A stretch of 64,000 nt of DNA from Symbiodinium natans (lineage: Eukaryota > Sar > Dinophyceae > Suessiales > Symbiodiniaceae), in NCBI GenBank assembly GCA_905221605.1, contig CAJNDS010000080.1, positions 1,041,291 to 1,105,290 on the forward strand. Direction: 5' to 3'. The position numbers and the translations under genes were made by a program. The notes beneath the pieces were generated by a model. It was given only the letters and a program-made list of their open reading frames with translations, searched no databases and was not told where the DNA came from. Below, one piece after another: positions 1-11,069 of this stretch. Each line of letters opens with the position of its first letter. The first letter of the stretch is position 1.

Positions 1-380
1 AAAATGATCACTTGCGGGGGACCGGTCTGGAAAGCTAGAAGGGGACTTTCATGCTCAGGGCTCAGGAGAATGCGTCCAAGCAAGAACGTCAATGTTCTTA
101 TCCCAGGCCCTGGGGTGCCCCCCGACGGGACGGCGGTGGCTCAGCATCGTAGTGTTTTCGCGCATTTCAAAAACACTGTATGCTTTTTCTTCGGTTCCAC
201 AAAATGGCAAGGGTCGGAAAAATAGTGATTTGTGTTCATGAATATCGCACGGGGGGTGTCCCCGCGGGTTTTTGAGGTCTCCGGGAGCCGGAATATTGCA
301 GGCGAAGCGTGGAGGCCCCTTGGCGAAAAGACCCAAAAGACATGCCTGGACACCCAGCCGAAACGCTCTGCAGGGGCCAA

Positions 381-404
381 CCCCCCCCCCCCCCCCCCCC
401 CCCC
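381..404. repeat. Poly-C run (24 C)
   Basis: Uninterrupted run of 24 cytosines. Length is likely to be unstable and may be a sequencing or assembly artefact. Confidence 0.9.
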
Positions 405-540
405 GGAACCCGGTTGCTTCAACCTAAGGGTTTCGATGATACTCCGCCCCTCTAGCTTTCGTGGTGAATGATGCATGAGCCAGCGCAACTTTGACATGAG
501 TTGTCTCCTCTGCCCGGGTTTTGAGGGTCACATCGTCAGC

Positions 541-567
541 GAAGCAGCGAAGCAGCGAAGCAGCGAA
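541..567. repeat. Short tandem repeat, unit GAAGCAGC
   Basis: About three and a half tandem copies of the 8-base unit GAAGCAGC. Confidence 0.85.
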
Positions 568-1887
568 GGCAGGTTGGCATGGAAACCTCTGCAGAATCCC
601 AGGCGACTTTGGTGGGCCAGGGGGCTTCCCAGGTGCCCCTGTGGAGTGATGCACTCTAGCAGCTGTAGCATTTCGATTGGCGTTTTAGGGTTCTGAATTC
701 TGTCGCGGCTTCGCCACGAGCTGGGATGTGGTGAAGCCTTTGCTCGAAGGTGAACCAGCTCCCAAGATGCCTTCCCCCCTGCTTGGCACACCACCGACCT
801 AACCCGAAAACTGCCTTTTCCTCCATGGCCACAGCGCAGAGAAAGCCGAGCAGAACCGGCGGTTTCTTTGGACAGTTTCGGGTGACCAGGTGGGATCTCT
901 ATTAAATCCAACTAGTCAACAGCATCGAAACCTGTGAGAAGTTGAGAAGCCTCTTGGGCGCCAGAAGTTTTCGACTTCAGCGTGTGCAAACCCCAAACTG
1001 GGCTGAAGGTCGACGTTCTCAGAGTATTGAACTGTATTAAACTGCAGCTTTCTCTGTAGTGAAAGTCTCATCCCAGCACCCCCATCCCCCCGAGCAGCTC
1101 CTAAGAACCGCTCCAAAACTCTGTTTTAAACAACCGTTTTGACCATCCTAAACTCCCTACAACCCTATAGAGCCTACACGAAGGCACGAAGGGCTCAGGC
1201 GCGGCCTGCGCTCGCTGGGGGCAGATCCTCCGCCCTTTTTGTGAAAAGAAGCTGCCAGAAACTTATGCACGGCTCTTGCGGGTGATTTTGTGCCCAGAAG
1301 CAGCGTGATGAAGCTTCGGGCAAACGCACCAGGGGAGTGCTGGATCTACTCACATGGATCCCAGAATCACAACAACTCCAGCAAGGTTTATCACATGACA
1401 CCAGGTCATGTGACCACTGTTCATTGAAAGATCGGTCTCTTATCTCCTCATGGGGTTCATCATTCCGCCCCCCCACCCCCCATCGCGGCAAGTTTCGATG
1501 GCCTCTAGAAATGGAGCGTCTCACTGCACAATGCTCTGTGAGTACACCCGGTACAATAGCAAATATCCTCAGTAGGTTGGCGCAGGCGTTACAAACACCT
1601 CTGAACACATCCGAAACTGTACAGACCGAGACGACCCTGGAAGCTCCATCATGAGAAACAGTGGTCGCACGATGAGAGCTTGTCCCTCGTGTGTCTCAGA
1701 CACTGGCTGCCGTCGGCAAAAGTATGCGGGAGTGCCCTGCACATCACAGCCCTAGAAAAGTGAAGGCACAGCGCGTAGTGCCGGCACCTAAGCAACTATA
1801 ACCCAAAGCGACTGATGGGCAGGCCTGAAAAGAAAGTGATGTCAGGCACAGGATCTCGCACAAAGCGATGCCATTGTGCCATTGAGC

Positions 1888-2689
1888 TCAAAGTAAGGAC
1901 AACCCATAGCACCAAACCACAAAACAACACAGGAGTATGGCATGAATCGCTGCCCACATGCTTCCTAGATATTCGGCTTCTGGCATGTCCTTGACATAAG
2001 CCGCTAGTGCCCTGCAGATTTGGTCCGCGCATTGTTGGAAAAAGAAGCAAGCTAACAGTCCTCCTTCTAAAACCCCAACCGCACCTAACACCGGACATGA
2101 AACCCCACAACGACTCCTCTTGCAGATAAAACAGCAGGTAACAGTTGGTTTGCACTTGCTGCAACTCAGCCTAAAAGGCCTAGGGCTCTCCCCGTCATCC
2201 GTGACCAGCGGACTTTGGTCCTGAGGAGCAGAACTGTCCGGTACCACTTCTGGCAATGCGACCAATGTGAAAAATCACTGAAGTAAGAGCAGATATTAGC
2301 ATATATGGCACCTTCAGATCTGCCAGCTGCATGAAGGGGGTATGTACGGTATGGTGATCTGCATAAACAAAGACTGTTCCAACTGGCCAGTCAATCAAGA
2401 AACTGACCAGAGGGACAGCAAAGGTCATCCCTTGTATAATCACCTGAACTTGTAGCAGATTGAGATCCAGCGGAAATGCAGTCGCACCCAAGATAAGCGG
2501 GAACAGCTCGGCACCTAGTTGGGTAGAATCAATGAGGTACCATTCCCCTTGGGTATAAGGCGAGCAGCACAAGGAGTTCTTGAGCATGCAGCCGAACTGT
2601 ATCCCTGCTTCAGCCAAGACAAAGGTAGCAACTTGCCCCGCAAATGTGCAAGCAGCACCGAGACCTTGTTCCTGAAACGCACACGCCAT
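1888..2689 (-). pseudogene. Multi-pass membrane protein, one frameshift
   Basis: Two minus-strand frames join into one protein of about 265 residues. The first begins at ATG 2689 (MACAFQEQG) and the second ends at the stop at 1888. Skipping one base in the A/T run near 2267-2272 joins them, and the joined sequence reads as a clean hydrophobic helix (YMLISALTSVIF then TLVALPEVVP). Five or so hydrophobic segments are visible, with a Cys-rich loop (SCSKCK..CCFICKRSRCG) and a final segment ending FVVWCYGLSLL. I do not recognise the family. No neighbour helps. It may be a pseudogene, a gene with one sequencing error, or exons of a larger gene. Confidence 0.5.
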
Positions 2690-4177
2690 TTGCGTGGTAA
2701 ACTGAAATTCTTGTGTTCGAGGCGCCCCAGTACCATTGTTTGCTGGCAGAGGCCCAACCGGTCGCCCTATTACACCCGGCCAGAATCCATGGTGAGTGGC
2801 ATACTCAGCCTTTCTAGGAAGTAATGTGGTCTACAGACTCCTTCGCCTGCAATCCCATGGGGTCCATGTGGGACCTTTCGTGGCTGGAGCACAGCAGCAC
2901 CGAGGCTGGATGCAGCTGAGCCCCCAGATCAGATTCTGCCGATCTTTGTTATAAACCCTAAACCTTGGAAGGGGTCAGTTGTTCACTCAAAGGGTTGGTC
3001 GGATACCATATTGATGCGAACCGGTCTGCACAGTGTAGAGTTCGAGCCTGTCCTAGATTCCACTGAGAGTGGTTGTGGCTACTTTATCGCCGGGCTTGAG
3101 CACACATTGTTGAGCATCTGAGTGAAGTCCCGTTCAACCCTTGAGTACAACAGAAACTCGTTACCCAGTGATGCTTGAGGGACTCTTTCAACTCATCCGC
3201 CTCGGCATTTTCTCTCCAGACTGCACGCGGTCTGGCCGGTGGACCGGTTGGTTCAAATCCGTCGATCTTGCGTTGGCCAGTTTGCAAGGCGAAGGGCCGG
3301 CGAAGGGCCCAACAGTGAGGTTGAGGCAACCCTCGGATTTCAGGAGCAGTCCGAGGTTCATTCGTAGGCAGAAGATCCAGTTTCTGATAAGAAGTTCGCT
3401 GAAGGCCTGCAGAGCGTTCAGCAGTTGGCGGCCCGGATCCCGGTGGAAGCCCCGGCCTTGCCACAGGTTTTCATGCACAAGACAAGTAGAGTGTTCCACA
3501 TCCCCAGGGCCAACTCAAAGCATGAGCTGCTTGATTTGCTGTTCACAGAGTTTTAGCGGGATGTGCCTGCCGGCTTCCAGCTGGTTACTTTTTCCCAGCT
3601 TCAGCAAGCCGACAGGGAGATTCACGTCCGCATGGGTGAGCATCCGATGCGGTCCTCAAGTCTCCGGCGGTTCAGTGGCTGTTGATGCCTCGACCAAAGC
3701 AAGCACGGCGCTGCTTCGGCTCCCAAGCAAGACTCTGCAGCGCACGGTAGGCAAGGCGAAGGCGGGCTCTCTTGCGCCGTCCGAGAGAAAGCAGCAGCAG
3801 ACCCAAAATAAGCGGCGCAAGACCATGTTTCGTATGCCGAAACCGTTGACCATGCGAAGCTCTTGAGTGAATCAGATCTTCCCCGCAATGCTCCTTCAGA
3901 GCATGCCGAATCTCCTATGCACTCCATGCGGAGGAGCGTGGACGAGGTGCCTGCTTCGTCTTTGCCGAGGGGCAAACGGCCGATGCAGGATCCAGGTGTT
4001 TCACAGTCGAATTCTGATGCCCGTTTCCTTTTCCATGTCCTGGCCAGTTGTTTGTGCAGACATCGCATTTGCAACACGTTTCTGACGTCCTGCAGCCGAC
4101 TCCAGAGCACGTGCCTCCTGCAGCAGCGGTGACGCCGCCATCTGCGGCTGACATTCTTTTCTTGTTGCAGTCCTCCT
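2690..4177. other. Mostly unrecognised; possible decayed retroelement DNA
   Basis: Nothing recognisable in 2690-3140. An open frame at 3141-3866 (241 codons, plus) has no domain I recognise. Other frames of 3460-4170 give short coding-like stretches (for example SKHELLDLLFTEF near 3520), which suggests broken coding DNA belonging to the remnant that follows. Confidence 0.3.
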
Positions 4178-4660
4178 TTGCCTCCCCGACAAGAAATAGT
4201 AGGGCACATGCGCTGGCTTCATCCGATGCTGTCGTCAGTTACTTTAATGTTGGGGCATTCTCCCAGGGCGCTCGGTTTGGGGTCACCCAAGACGCACAAG
4301 CATTCGCAAGCATTGGCGGATTTCAACCGGTGGCTCCGCTCCAAGTTCCCGTCCCAGCATTGGTCTAGCATCGCAATCAACCATAATGAAAAGTTGCACA
4401 GGCACCTGGCCAACGAGCCAGGCACAATGAACTTTGCGGTTGCTTTGGGAGGCTTCCAGGGCGGAGGCCTCTTCGTGGAGGATGCTTTCCGTAATGAGAG
4501 CAGGTTTGCGCCAAGCTTGGATTTTCATCAAGGGCACTGTGCACAATCTTCTAGATTCACCGCTTGCCTTTTCTGGCCGCAAATGGCATCAGTCTAAGCC
4601 GTGGCAGGCGATCGTTGGGTCATCACGACCTTGCTCGCCTTGAATTTCCACTGCCGCCCC
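4178..4660 (+). pseudogene. 2OG-Fe(II) dioxygenase-like domain of a decayed retroelement
   Basis: In frame 4178-4597 I read a domain with WSSIAINHNEKLHRHLANEP and then FAVALGGFQGGGLFVED. This pattern (strand, HxD/H-like pair, small-residue turn, GGGLxxED) resembles the double-stranded beta-helix dioxygenase-like module I associate with dinoflagellate retroelement ORFs. The C-terminal part continues only after frame changes: IFIKGTVHNLLD..FSGRKWHQSKPWQ in the frame of 4434, then GDRWVITTLLALNF from about 4610. At least two frameshifts are therefore present. The presumed metal ligands are not all conserved. Whether it ever had enzyme activity is unknown. Confidence 0.55.
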
Positions 4661-4764
4661 ATTGTCTCCCACAGGTCTGCGTGCAGAGCTCAGCTCCCCC
4701 GCCCGAAGCCGGCCGCCATCCCACAATGCAGCTGTCAAGCCAGAGGGTCGCAAGCCCTTTGCGT

Positions 4765-5070
4765 TAGAGATCGGCAGTAGTGCGGTTTGTCGGCCGTTTT
4801 TCGCAGGGTAGGCATTGAGGCGCCAGGAGTGGATTACACATGCCCGGGTCCTATGATCCGTCTGGATCTTGCAAAAAGGCCCAGCAGGACATCCTTTGCC
4901 GCGAAATACTGCGGGCAGACGTTGTCTAGTTCGCCCCCGCGCCAGAAGGTGCCTCTAAAACATAAGGAGTTGCCACGCTCGCCCTATGCGGATGCTTGCT
5001 CGTGAAGGTTTCTCGTGGCTTGTTACTGGAGTCACTGGAGTGCCCGCGGCAAAGGAACGTCTTGTAAACC
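4765..5070 (+). pseudogene. Methyltransferase-like domain remnant
   Basis: Directly after the dioxygenase-like remnant, shifting frames give EIGSSAVCRPFFAGVGIEAPGVDY, then IRLDLAKRP, then SRARKVPLKHKELPRSP-like text. The order (E-x-G-S-A start, acidic strand end, PPC-like loop followed by basic residues) resembles the Rossmann methyltransferase-like module found next to pol genes in dinoflagellate retroelements. Several indels and stops break it. The family assignment is from memory of the pattern and is tentative. Confidence 0.4.
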
Positions 5071-5129
5071 TGCGGGTGCTGTCATCGTTGGTGGCAAAAT
5101 GGACTTGGGAACCTGAAGGAGCACCTTGA

Positions 5130-6272
5130 ATGCAAAATCAGAAGGGCCAACCTGACCGCGACCCCGACGGAGCTGCCTGTTGGATGCCATGGCAGCTTGA
5201 GCTGAAGCGGTGGGAGAACCTTCGTGATGAAAGGCGAATTAGAGAAAGCGCTTCGGGCATTCCCAAAGGAATTTCCTTTGTGACAGAAACTCGATTCCAC
5301 AAAGCGCAAGACTTGTTGCAAGAAAAAGGAATCCCTTCGGCCATACAGCTTGTTCTGCAACGTGTTGACCCACAGCTACAAATCTTGCGTGGGTCGAGAC
5401 GCACAGTCATGGCGAGTTTTTGCAGAGAGTCTGTTGCTCGTCTCAGTGCCAAGTTCGCCTTGCATTTCCTTGACTTTCCTGCACAAGGGCAATGCATGAT
5501 CAGTTTTCTCAAAGCGTTGCACCTTGAGTTCATGGCCTTTAGAAAGGAGTTCATTCCTCAATTTCTCCTTGTAAAGGGACAGCAAGACACCCTTTATGTG
5601 CAACACTGGAAAGAGGCCAGCTCCAGTGTGAAGTCTCCGCCAGTCGATCTCTTTCTTTACGTCGAACAAGATGACCAGTGTGTTGTCGCAATGCTTAATG
5701 CATCACAAGCTCGAGATACGATACACGCACTTACGCATGTATCGGCTATCGAGGTCGTTGATACCGAACGTAAAGGAGCCAGCCCTGGCACCTTCCTCCA
5801 CAAAGTAATTGAGGAAAACAGTCAGCTCCCTACACCGTGCCTGATTTTCGAGGGAACAGAGGCTGCATTACACCTGTATGGCCACACAATCCTCTGCTCC
5901 CCTCATCTTGGGCAAAGGGAGCTTTTTGCGCTCTTCCTAACCCCGTACTTTGCTGAGAATCATGTCAGTCAGGCTTTAGCTTCGGACTGCAGCTCGAAAG
6001 AAGCTTGGCTAAGCGAGGTCCTTCGTGACTTTTCCTGCTTTGCCAAGCTAGCTCTACCGTGTAGACAGGCTGTGCACATTGGCATCGATGCACGAGGTGT
6101 TCACTACACCACTTATAAGCAAGGTACAGTGCATCAACAGACCGTCACCCACAACAACATTCCCCCTACACTCCCCACACAAGAGAAGGCACTGCGCATT
6201 TATGTCTACGATCGGCAACCTGCGGCGTACTTTTGTTTCTACGGGGTCCATAGGGACCCATTGCCCCTATGA
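5130..6272 (+). CDS. LINE ORF1 protein, 380 aa
   Basis: Uninterrupted ORF of 380 codons from ATG 5130 to TGA 6270-6272, upstream of the endonuclease ORF of the same element. I see no zinc knuckle, RRM or esterase motif, so its biochemical role is unassigned; by position it is the element's ORF1, usually an RNA-binding chaperone. The stop overlaps the next start as ATGA (6269-6272), and the next frame is closed by TAG at 6251-6253. ORF2 therefore probably starts by termination-reinitiation or by a -1 shift. The ORF is intact although the RT downstream is broken. Confidence 0.7.
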   Translation: MQNQKGQPDRDPDGAACWMPWQLELKRWENLRDERRIRESASGIPKGISFVTETRFHKAQDLLQEKGIPSAIQLVLQRVDPQLQILRGSRRTVMASFCRESVARLSAKFALHFLDFPAQGQCMISFLKALHLEFMAFRKEFIPQFLLVKGQQDTLYVQHWKEASSSVKSPPVDLFLYVEQDDQCVVAMLNASQARDTIHALTHVSAIEVVDTERKGASPGTFLHKVIEENSQLPTPCLIFEGTEAALHLYGHTILCSPHLGQRELFALFLTPYFAENHVSQALASDCSSKEAWLSEVLRDFSCFAKLALPCRQAVHIGIDARGVHYTTYKQGTVHQQTVTHNNIPPTLPTQEKALRIYVYDRQPAAYFCFYGVHRDPLPL

Positions 6273-7534
6273 CGTCGATCCGTGAAGTGGTGATCAAGGC
6301 AAGGTCTTTGATCTTCCTTGAGCACCTTAATGCCTATGTTGCCTGTCGTAGACAACGGGCACGTGTCAGATCCCTCAACAGCATCCTCCTCGCCTATAAC
6401 TTGCCACTCACCTATCCCACCACCCGTGAGCTGAAATTAGCTCTTATGGCCACAGATAACCGACCTTTCGACTTAGTCGCTGCTGTCAATCTTCAACTCC
6501 CAACTGAAGAGCTCGAGCTTGCTTTGAACCTCATTGCTGACAAGCTCGTTCCTTATTTCGATTCGATCCCAAAAGAGCCGTGCAAACTACAGGCTGTTAT
6601 TAGTTGGAATGTCACCTCGTGTACCTTTGACACTATTGGCCTTGCCAAGCTCCACACAATTGGTGCTTTGGCTCATCAAACGCCTGTGCTCTTACAGGAA
6701 ACTAAATGGAACGCTGCCTGCTTACAAAGGTTCAGACAGGCAACTTCCAGAATAAATACAGTTGCCTCCCTTGCTGTATGGAAGGAATCTGGGCACTCTG
6801 GAGGAGTTGCAATTTGTTTACCGCAGAACTATAAAGTTGTAGAAACTATTGACCTTGTGCCTGGTTTTGCCCTTGCCGTGCTGGTCAGATTTAGGTCGGT
6901 ATGCTATTGGCTTCTGTCGGTATATTGGCACCCGGATCAATGGGGGAAACTCTTCCCTGCACTCACTGCCTTTGTTAAAGACGCAACTCATGTGGTTGTC
7001 CTTGGGGGTGACTTCAATGCTGTTAATCAGCAGAAGGAAGGCGAGTATGCCCACCTCCTTGCTCAGGGTGACCTGATTGAATGCAAGTCTGACAATCCAA
7101 CCTTTGAGCAAAGCTCTACCCTCAGCCATCTTGACCATTACCTTATCTCCAGCTCACTGTATGTGTCCTCCCGGATCTGTTCAGTTTCTTGGAAGCACAA
7201 AAAAGCAACTGGAGGGCATCATTTGGTGAAAATTCGGTTTCGGCCGAAACACAAGCTTGATAAGGATGTTGCGGCGATACCTGTTCGAACAGTTCCTGCT
7301 GCGGCCTTTTCTGTGCCACCAGCAACTACTGACTTACCTGGCATCGAAGCAGCGGAAACTAGCCCTTCGCATCTCCTCCTCCGCAAATTAATCAATTGCA
7401 CCAAAGCCCGCTTGATTGAAGAACAGAACAAGGGCCAAAAACTCTGTCTGACGCTCTCATTGCGCAAAAAGCCACGTGTTTCCTGTGGCATGCTAACCTG
7501 CGCGCTCAAGCTGGTGATTCGATTGCTGCATTAA
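6269..7534 (+). CDS. LINE ORF2 N-terminal part: AP-type endonuclease
   Basis: 421 codons from ATG 6269. Endonuclease/exonuclease/phosphatase fold motifs occur in order: ISWNV (about residue 109), LQETKW (about 140), GGDFNAV (about 247), LDHYLIS (about 290) and GGHHLVKIR (about 320), the last standing for the usual SDH. These fit the enzyme that nicks target DNA for target-primed reverse transcription. The frame ends early at TAA 7532-7534. The natural continuation (ATCFLWHANLRAQAGDS) lies in the next frame from about 7445, so a single-base indel has cut the RT off. Start codon overlaps the ORF1 stop. Confidence 0.8.
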   Translation: MTSIREVVIKARSLIFLEHLNAYVACRRQRARVRSLNSILLAYNLPLTYPTTRELKLALMATDNRPFDLVAAVNLQLPTEELELALNLIADKLVPYFDSIPKEPCKLQAVISWNVTSCTFDTIGLAKLHTIGALAHQTPVLLQETKWNAACLQRFRQATSRINTVASLAVWKESGHSGGVAICLPQNYKVVETIDLVPGFALAVLVRFRSVCYWLLSVYWHPDQWGKLFPALTAFVKDATHVVVLGGDFNAVNQQKEGEYAHLLAQGDLIECKSDNPTFEQSSTLSHLDHYLISSSLYVSSRICSVSWKHKKATGGHHLVKIRFRPKHKLDKDVAAIPVRTVPAAAFSVPPATTDLPGIEAAETSPSHLLLRKLINCTKARLIEEQNKGQKLCLTLSLRKKPRVSCGMLTCALKLVIRLLH

Positions 7535-8850
7535 TTAGGAAGCTGGTGCGCCTCCTGAACAGACGCTCTTGTGCGACAGTTGGCGTCGATTCCAAAACTG
7601 TTACGTCCTTAGCCAAGCACATCTCTATACCCCCCTTCACGCCATCAGGTAATGGTTCGGCTGAACTTCCGAGACATTGGCTTCAAGAAGCTCTTAATCG
7701 GCTCCACCTTGGCGCGGAGTTGAAAGCAACCCCGACGCCAAGCCTTCGTTCTCTTATTGCTCAAAGGGACTTGCAGGTTGACAAGTCTAAGCTCAAATGG
7801 CAGGCCTTCAGGAAAATCTGCCCACGAATTATCGATTCACAACAAGTCAGAAGTGAAAATGGCCAGCTGATTACATCAATGAGTCAGTTCGATGCTGCAT
7901 TGAGAGCAACTAGGGCCTTCTGGCACCATTTTCCATGCCAATATGATAATCAATGGGATAAGCTCCTACAGCCATATGCACAAAGGGCCCCCTTCGTGCC
8001 GGCTGACCTGCCAGATGAGAGCACAATCTTCAAGGCCATTATCACCACCAAGGACTCCTCACCGGGCCCTGATGGAGTACCTTATGCCTTTTATAGGCAA
8101 AATCTGACCTATTTCGCCAACTTGCTTGGTGATCATAGTGGGAGATGTGCCTGTCTCAAGCTGAACATCCACTTCAGGCATTAGTATTCATTCCGAAAGC
8201 GGATAAGGGTGCTTATGCCGATAATTACAGGCCATTAGACATGCCCGACACGTGTGATCGAATCATTGACTCTGCAATCTATGCTGTTCTTGCTGAGTCT
8301 TTCAAAGACTCTTTGCATCCTGTCCAGGCCCTCCTTAACCATTTCAAAGAGCCACAGGCAAACTATGCCCAAATGCAGCATTACCTTGAGCTCAAAGATG
8401 CCCAGTTTTCCGTCATGCTTTCAGATTTTGCCAAGGCCTTTGAACGGGTGAACCCTTGGGTTCTACAGTGCTTGGCGGCAAGGCCCCGGCGTGGATTAAA
8501 GCGCATGTCATTCACCTTATGTTTGGGCGTCGCACCCAGCACAAAGTGCAAGGTTTCCTGCTCAAGCCTATTTCTATCCATCAAGGCCTTGCTGTGGGAA
8601 GAGCAACCTCTGTTGTTCTTTTCTGTCTTGCCTTAAGATCCGCTACATAACATTTCTTCCTTCATTAGATTAACTGCTTACATGGATGATAATAGCGCAG
8701 CATCCAGAGGCCTGCAATGGGTCGAACAGGCACAAAGAACTTTTAAAACCAGCACAGTGCTGGCTTGTAAGTTCTTCGGCATTATGGCTTTCAAGCTGGG
8801 TTTACTTCCTTGCAAGCACTTCTAGAGAATGCCAGGGTAAGCATCTTCTA
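7443..8850 (+). pseudogene. LINE reverse transcriptase, frameshifted
   Basis: RT motifs occur in order but in different frames: TKDSSPGPDGVPYAFY (near 8050), FIPKADKGAYADNYRP (about 8190-8235), motif A SDFAKAFERVNP (about 8420-8455), motif B HQGLAVGRATS (about 8580-8610), and motif C YMDDN (about 8679-8693). Frame changes near 8145, 8456 and 8640 make it non-functional as written. The catalytic aspartates of motifs A and C are still present. It continues the endonuclease ORF upstream. Confidence 0.8.
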
Positions 8851-9247
8851 CTTTGGCGTGGCTTGAATTGAAGTAAACCAGCTTCCTCCATGTAGTGCTC
8901 TTGCTATCGGAGGTCCTTCATTGCAGCAAGCCTTGTGCCTGCTCCAAACAAATGTGCACAGCCTGGATCAGGCTATGATGATGTTCCAGCCAGACTTGAC
9001 ATACGGACTGCTTCTTGTCAGCGGCAACAAGTGCTACATCTTGTGACATGTTGCAATGTATGTGTACGCAGCAGCGCAACTTCCAAGCTTTGCTGGCTTG
9101 CATTATCACTCACCTTGCAACAAACCCTTTAAAAGTGCTGATATTCTACTTCTTGACACAACGCCTTGAGGGTCTTTGCAGAGACTACAACAATGTTGGG
9201 CTTTATCCTGCGAGGCCGCATCTCGAAATATAAGTGGGAATTCACCC
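8851..9247. other. Possible decayed 3' part of the LINE
   Basis: Short coding-like stretches in changing frames (IEVNQLPPCSALAIGG near 8875, LLVSGNKCYIL near 9020, SADILLLD near 9140). No motif is firm enough to name. Confidence 0.3.
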
Positions 9248-10544
9248 ATGTCGCCACCAGGTTTGGTGCCACCACCGCCTGCAGCAGTGGACCCCGTTAC
9301 CGTGCAGGCAGTCCTGGGATCCCAGCTTCTGGTTCAGACAGTTTAGCAGCAGCAGCAGCAGATATCTTAAATGATGTTGCTGGTGCAGCAGCTGGTCCAG
9401 GACCGGACAAGTGCTGAGAAGAAAGGCAAAGGTGCTGGTAGCTTGAGTGGCATCAATGACAGCGTGGACCATGCCATGGAGGTTGATGATGGGAACGGCG
9501 CTCCTATCAGGAATCCTAAGGCAGACTTATATGTGCCAAAGTTGCCCATGTTGGATGGTGGACGCATGAACAAGAGTCGGCGTGCTGAGTTTTGTGAAAG
9601 ACAAGCCAATCCTGAACAAAGACTTGGCGAAAGGGGAAAGCATTAGAAGTACCAGAGTGTTTCTTTACCTTCGGCAGTCCTTTGCAAACTTTTCCCGTGG
9701 GCTTGACATTTTTGAAGCAAGTTGAGCGTGAACGGCTTGGTGTTCCGGCAGGCTATGAGGCGTTGAGGCGCTTGCATCAGGATCTGTCGGTTTGCTCGAG
9801 GATAGAAGCCTCGACCTTGCGAGAAGAGATGTTGTGCCTCTACGAAAAGATCGTCCTTTGGAAGTGTTCCGCAGCGCAGCGTGCAGGTTAAGCTTGCAAA
9901 GTATGGTCGACTTGTTGCTGCGTTCCCAGACCTTGCGTTAAGTGAAGCGGATCAGAGCATAATTGTGTTGAAGGGTCTTGATGCGGATGTGAAGAGGTAC
10001 ATCTTGTTGCATGCGAAGATTGACTCCATGAGTAAGCTTGAGACTGCGATCAAGTTCTACGACGCAAACATCAAGATTCTTACCTTCGCCGATTCCGGTC
10101 GAGGTCGAGACCGCAGGAACAACAACGATAGCGAATCCGCTGAACTTCAAGGGCGATGGAAAGGGGAAGGACAAGGGGAAGAACAAGGGGAAAGATAAAG
10201 GAAAGGACAAAGGGAAGGACAAGGAAAAGGACAAAGGTCGCTCGAGAAAGGACAAGCATGACAAGAAAGGAGAGAAAGGTGGAAAGGGAAACGTTGCTCA
10301 AGACCCTGGAAAAGGGGGCGGTGGTAGCTCTGGTAGTGATCCAAAGCACGACAAGGAGAAGCGTGCCAACGTGAAGTGCTACAACTGCAATGAATTGGGG
10401 CACTATTCAAACCGATGCCCTAAGAAAGCGGTCAAAGGTGTGGCAGCAGCAGCGACGCTTCTAGAACCGCAGTTGGCGGCTTTGACTTTGGAGGGCCCGC
10501 ACGTGTTTGCAGCGGCAATTGGTTGCGAGTTCTTTGATACCTAG
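9248..10544 (+). pseudogene. Gag-like protein with CCHC zinc knuckle, frameshifted
   Basis: Begins at ATG 9248 (MSPPGLVPPPPAA), with a (CAG)5 Gln tract and in-frame stops near 9348 and 9368. It continues through NPKADLYVPKLPMLDGG (about 9510), EALRRLHQDLSVCSRIEA (about 9760) and KLAKYGRLVAAFPDLALSE (about 9890), which is a capsid-like helical region. Then comes a Lys/Gly/Asp-rich repeat (KGKDKGKDKGKDKEKD, about 10150-10240) and a zinc knuckle CYNCNELGHYSNRC (CX2CX4HX4C, about 10378-10420). Changes of frame near 9650, 9880 and 10040-10190 break it. It fits the gag of a Copia-like LTR element. No pol follows it. Confidence 0.75.
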
Positions 10545-10780
10545 GGGGACTGCGCTGGACGTCTTAAAACATGCATCAGTTTGGGGCGCATAAAATGGGC
10601 ACGATGTCGTGAGATTTCTTCAGGTTACTTGCAGTGAACACGGAGAGCAACTTTTGCGCAGCTTTGAGAAAGCAAGATTACCCCCCACCCCATAGAATCT
10701 AGCGTAGATGTTGCAGGATTGGTGCACGAGGGATGGTACACATGTAGCGGAGTTGTGTCTTCCCCGGGTTTAAAAACCAT
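10543..10780 (+). repeat. Dispersed repeat, also inverted at 16380-16497
   Basis: Starts CTAGGGGGACTGCGCTGGACG, continues through GGGGCGCATAAAATGGGCACGATGT, and ends near CATGTAGCGGAGTTGTGTCTTC. The same blocks occur in the same order on the minus strand at 16497-16380, where an internal piece of about 105 bp (about 10608-10715) is missing. The gag remnant stops where the repeat begins. Confidence 0.75.
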
Positions 10781-11024
10781 TGTATATTTAAAACGGGCTC
10801 ACCTCGACTCCGCTGCCGTTCTAGGGGGAATTCCACTTTGGAAGGACTCCGCCGACTCCGCTTACATGAACTCCACCGACTCCGCCCACACATGTAACTC
10901 GGATGCCTTTTTTTCAGTGCTTATTGCTTGAATTTAGGTGTTTCTATCTTGGCGCGCAGTGCGAAGATGGCAAAGAAGCTTCTGCGGCGCTGAGTTTGGC
11001 GTCGGAACTTATGTCAAGAATTGA
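10781..11024. other. Non-coding; CCGACTCCGC repeats
   Basis: Contains several near copies of GACTCCGC (about 10808-10890). No gene seen. The 16-base string ATGTCAAGAATTGAGA at 11011-11026 also occurs on the minus strand near 15640. Confidence 0.4.
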
Positions 11025-11069
11025 GAGGTGTTTTTGAACGGCATACCGAACCAGCTGCAAGACTCGGGT

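Larger units (their letters stand above)
1..1795. other. No gene recognised
   Basis: I see no reading frame with recognisable domains on either strand. The longest open frames (for example 1195-1608 minus and 1337-1654 plus) overlap each other and have no convincing composition. The stretch contains a C24 homopolymer and an 8-base tandem repeat, listed separately. It could be intergenic or intronic DNA. Confidence 0.5.
5130..8850 (+). mobile_element. Non-LTR (LINE-type) retrotransposon, degenerate
   Basis: Contains ORF1 (5130-6272), an apurinic-type endonuclease ORF (6269-7534) and an RT spread over three frames (about 7443-8850). There is no obvious 3' tail or poly(A), and the boundaries are not visible. 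Weak coding-like text continues to about 9200 (for example ADILLLD near 9140). Confidence 0.8.

Noticed and set aside
3141..3866. 241-codon ORF as a host gene
   Set aside because: No recognisable motif, and protein-like text occurs in the other frames of the same stretch.
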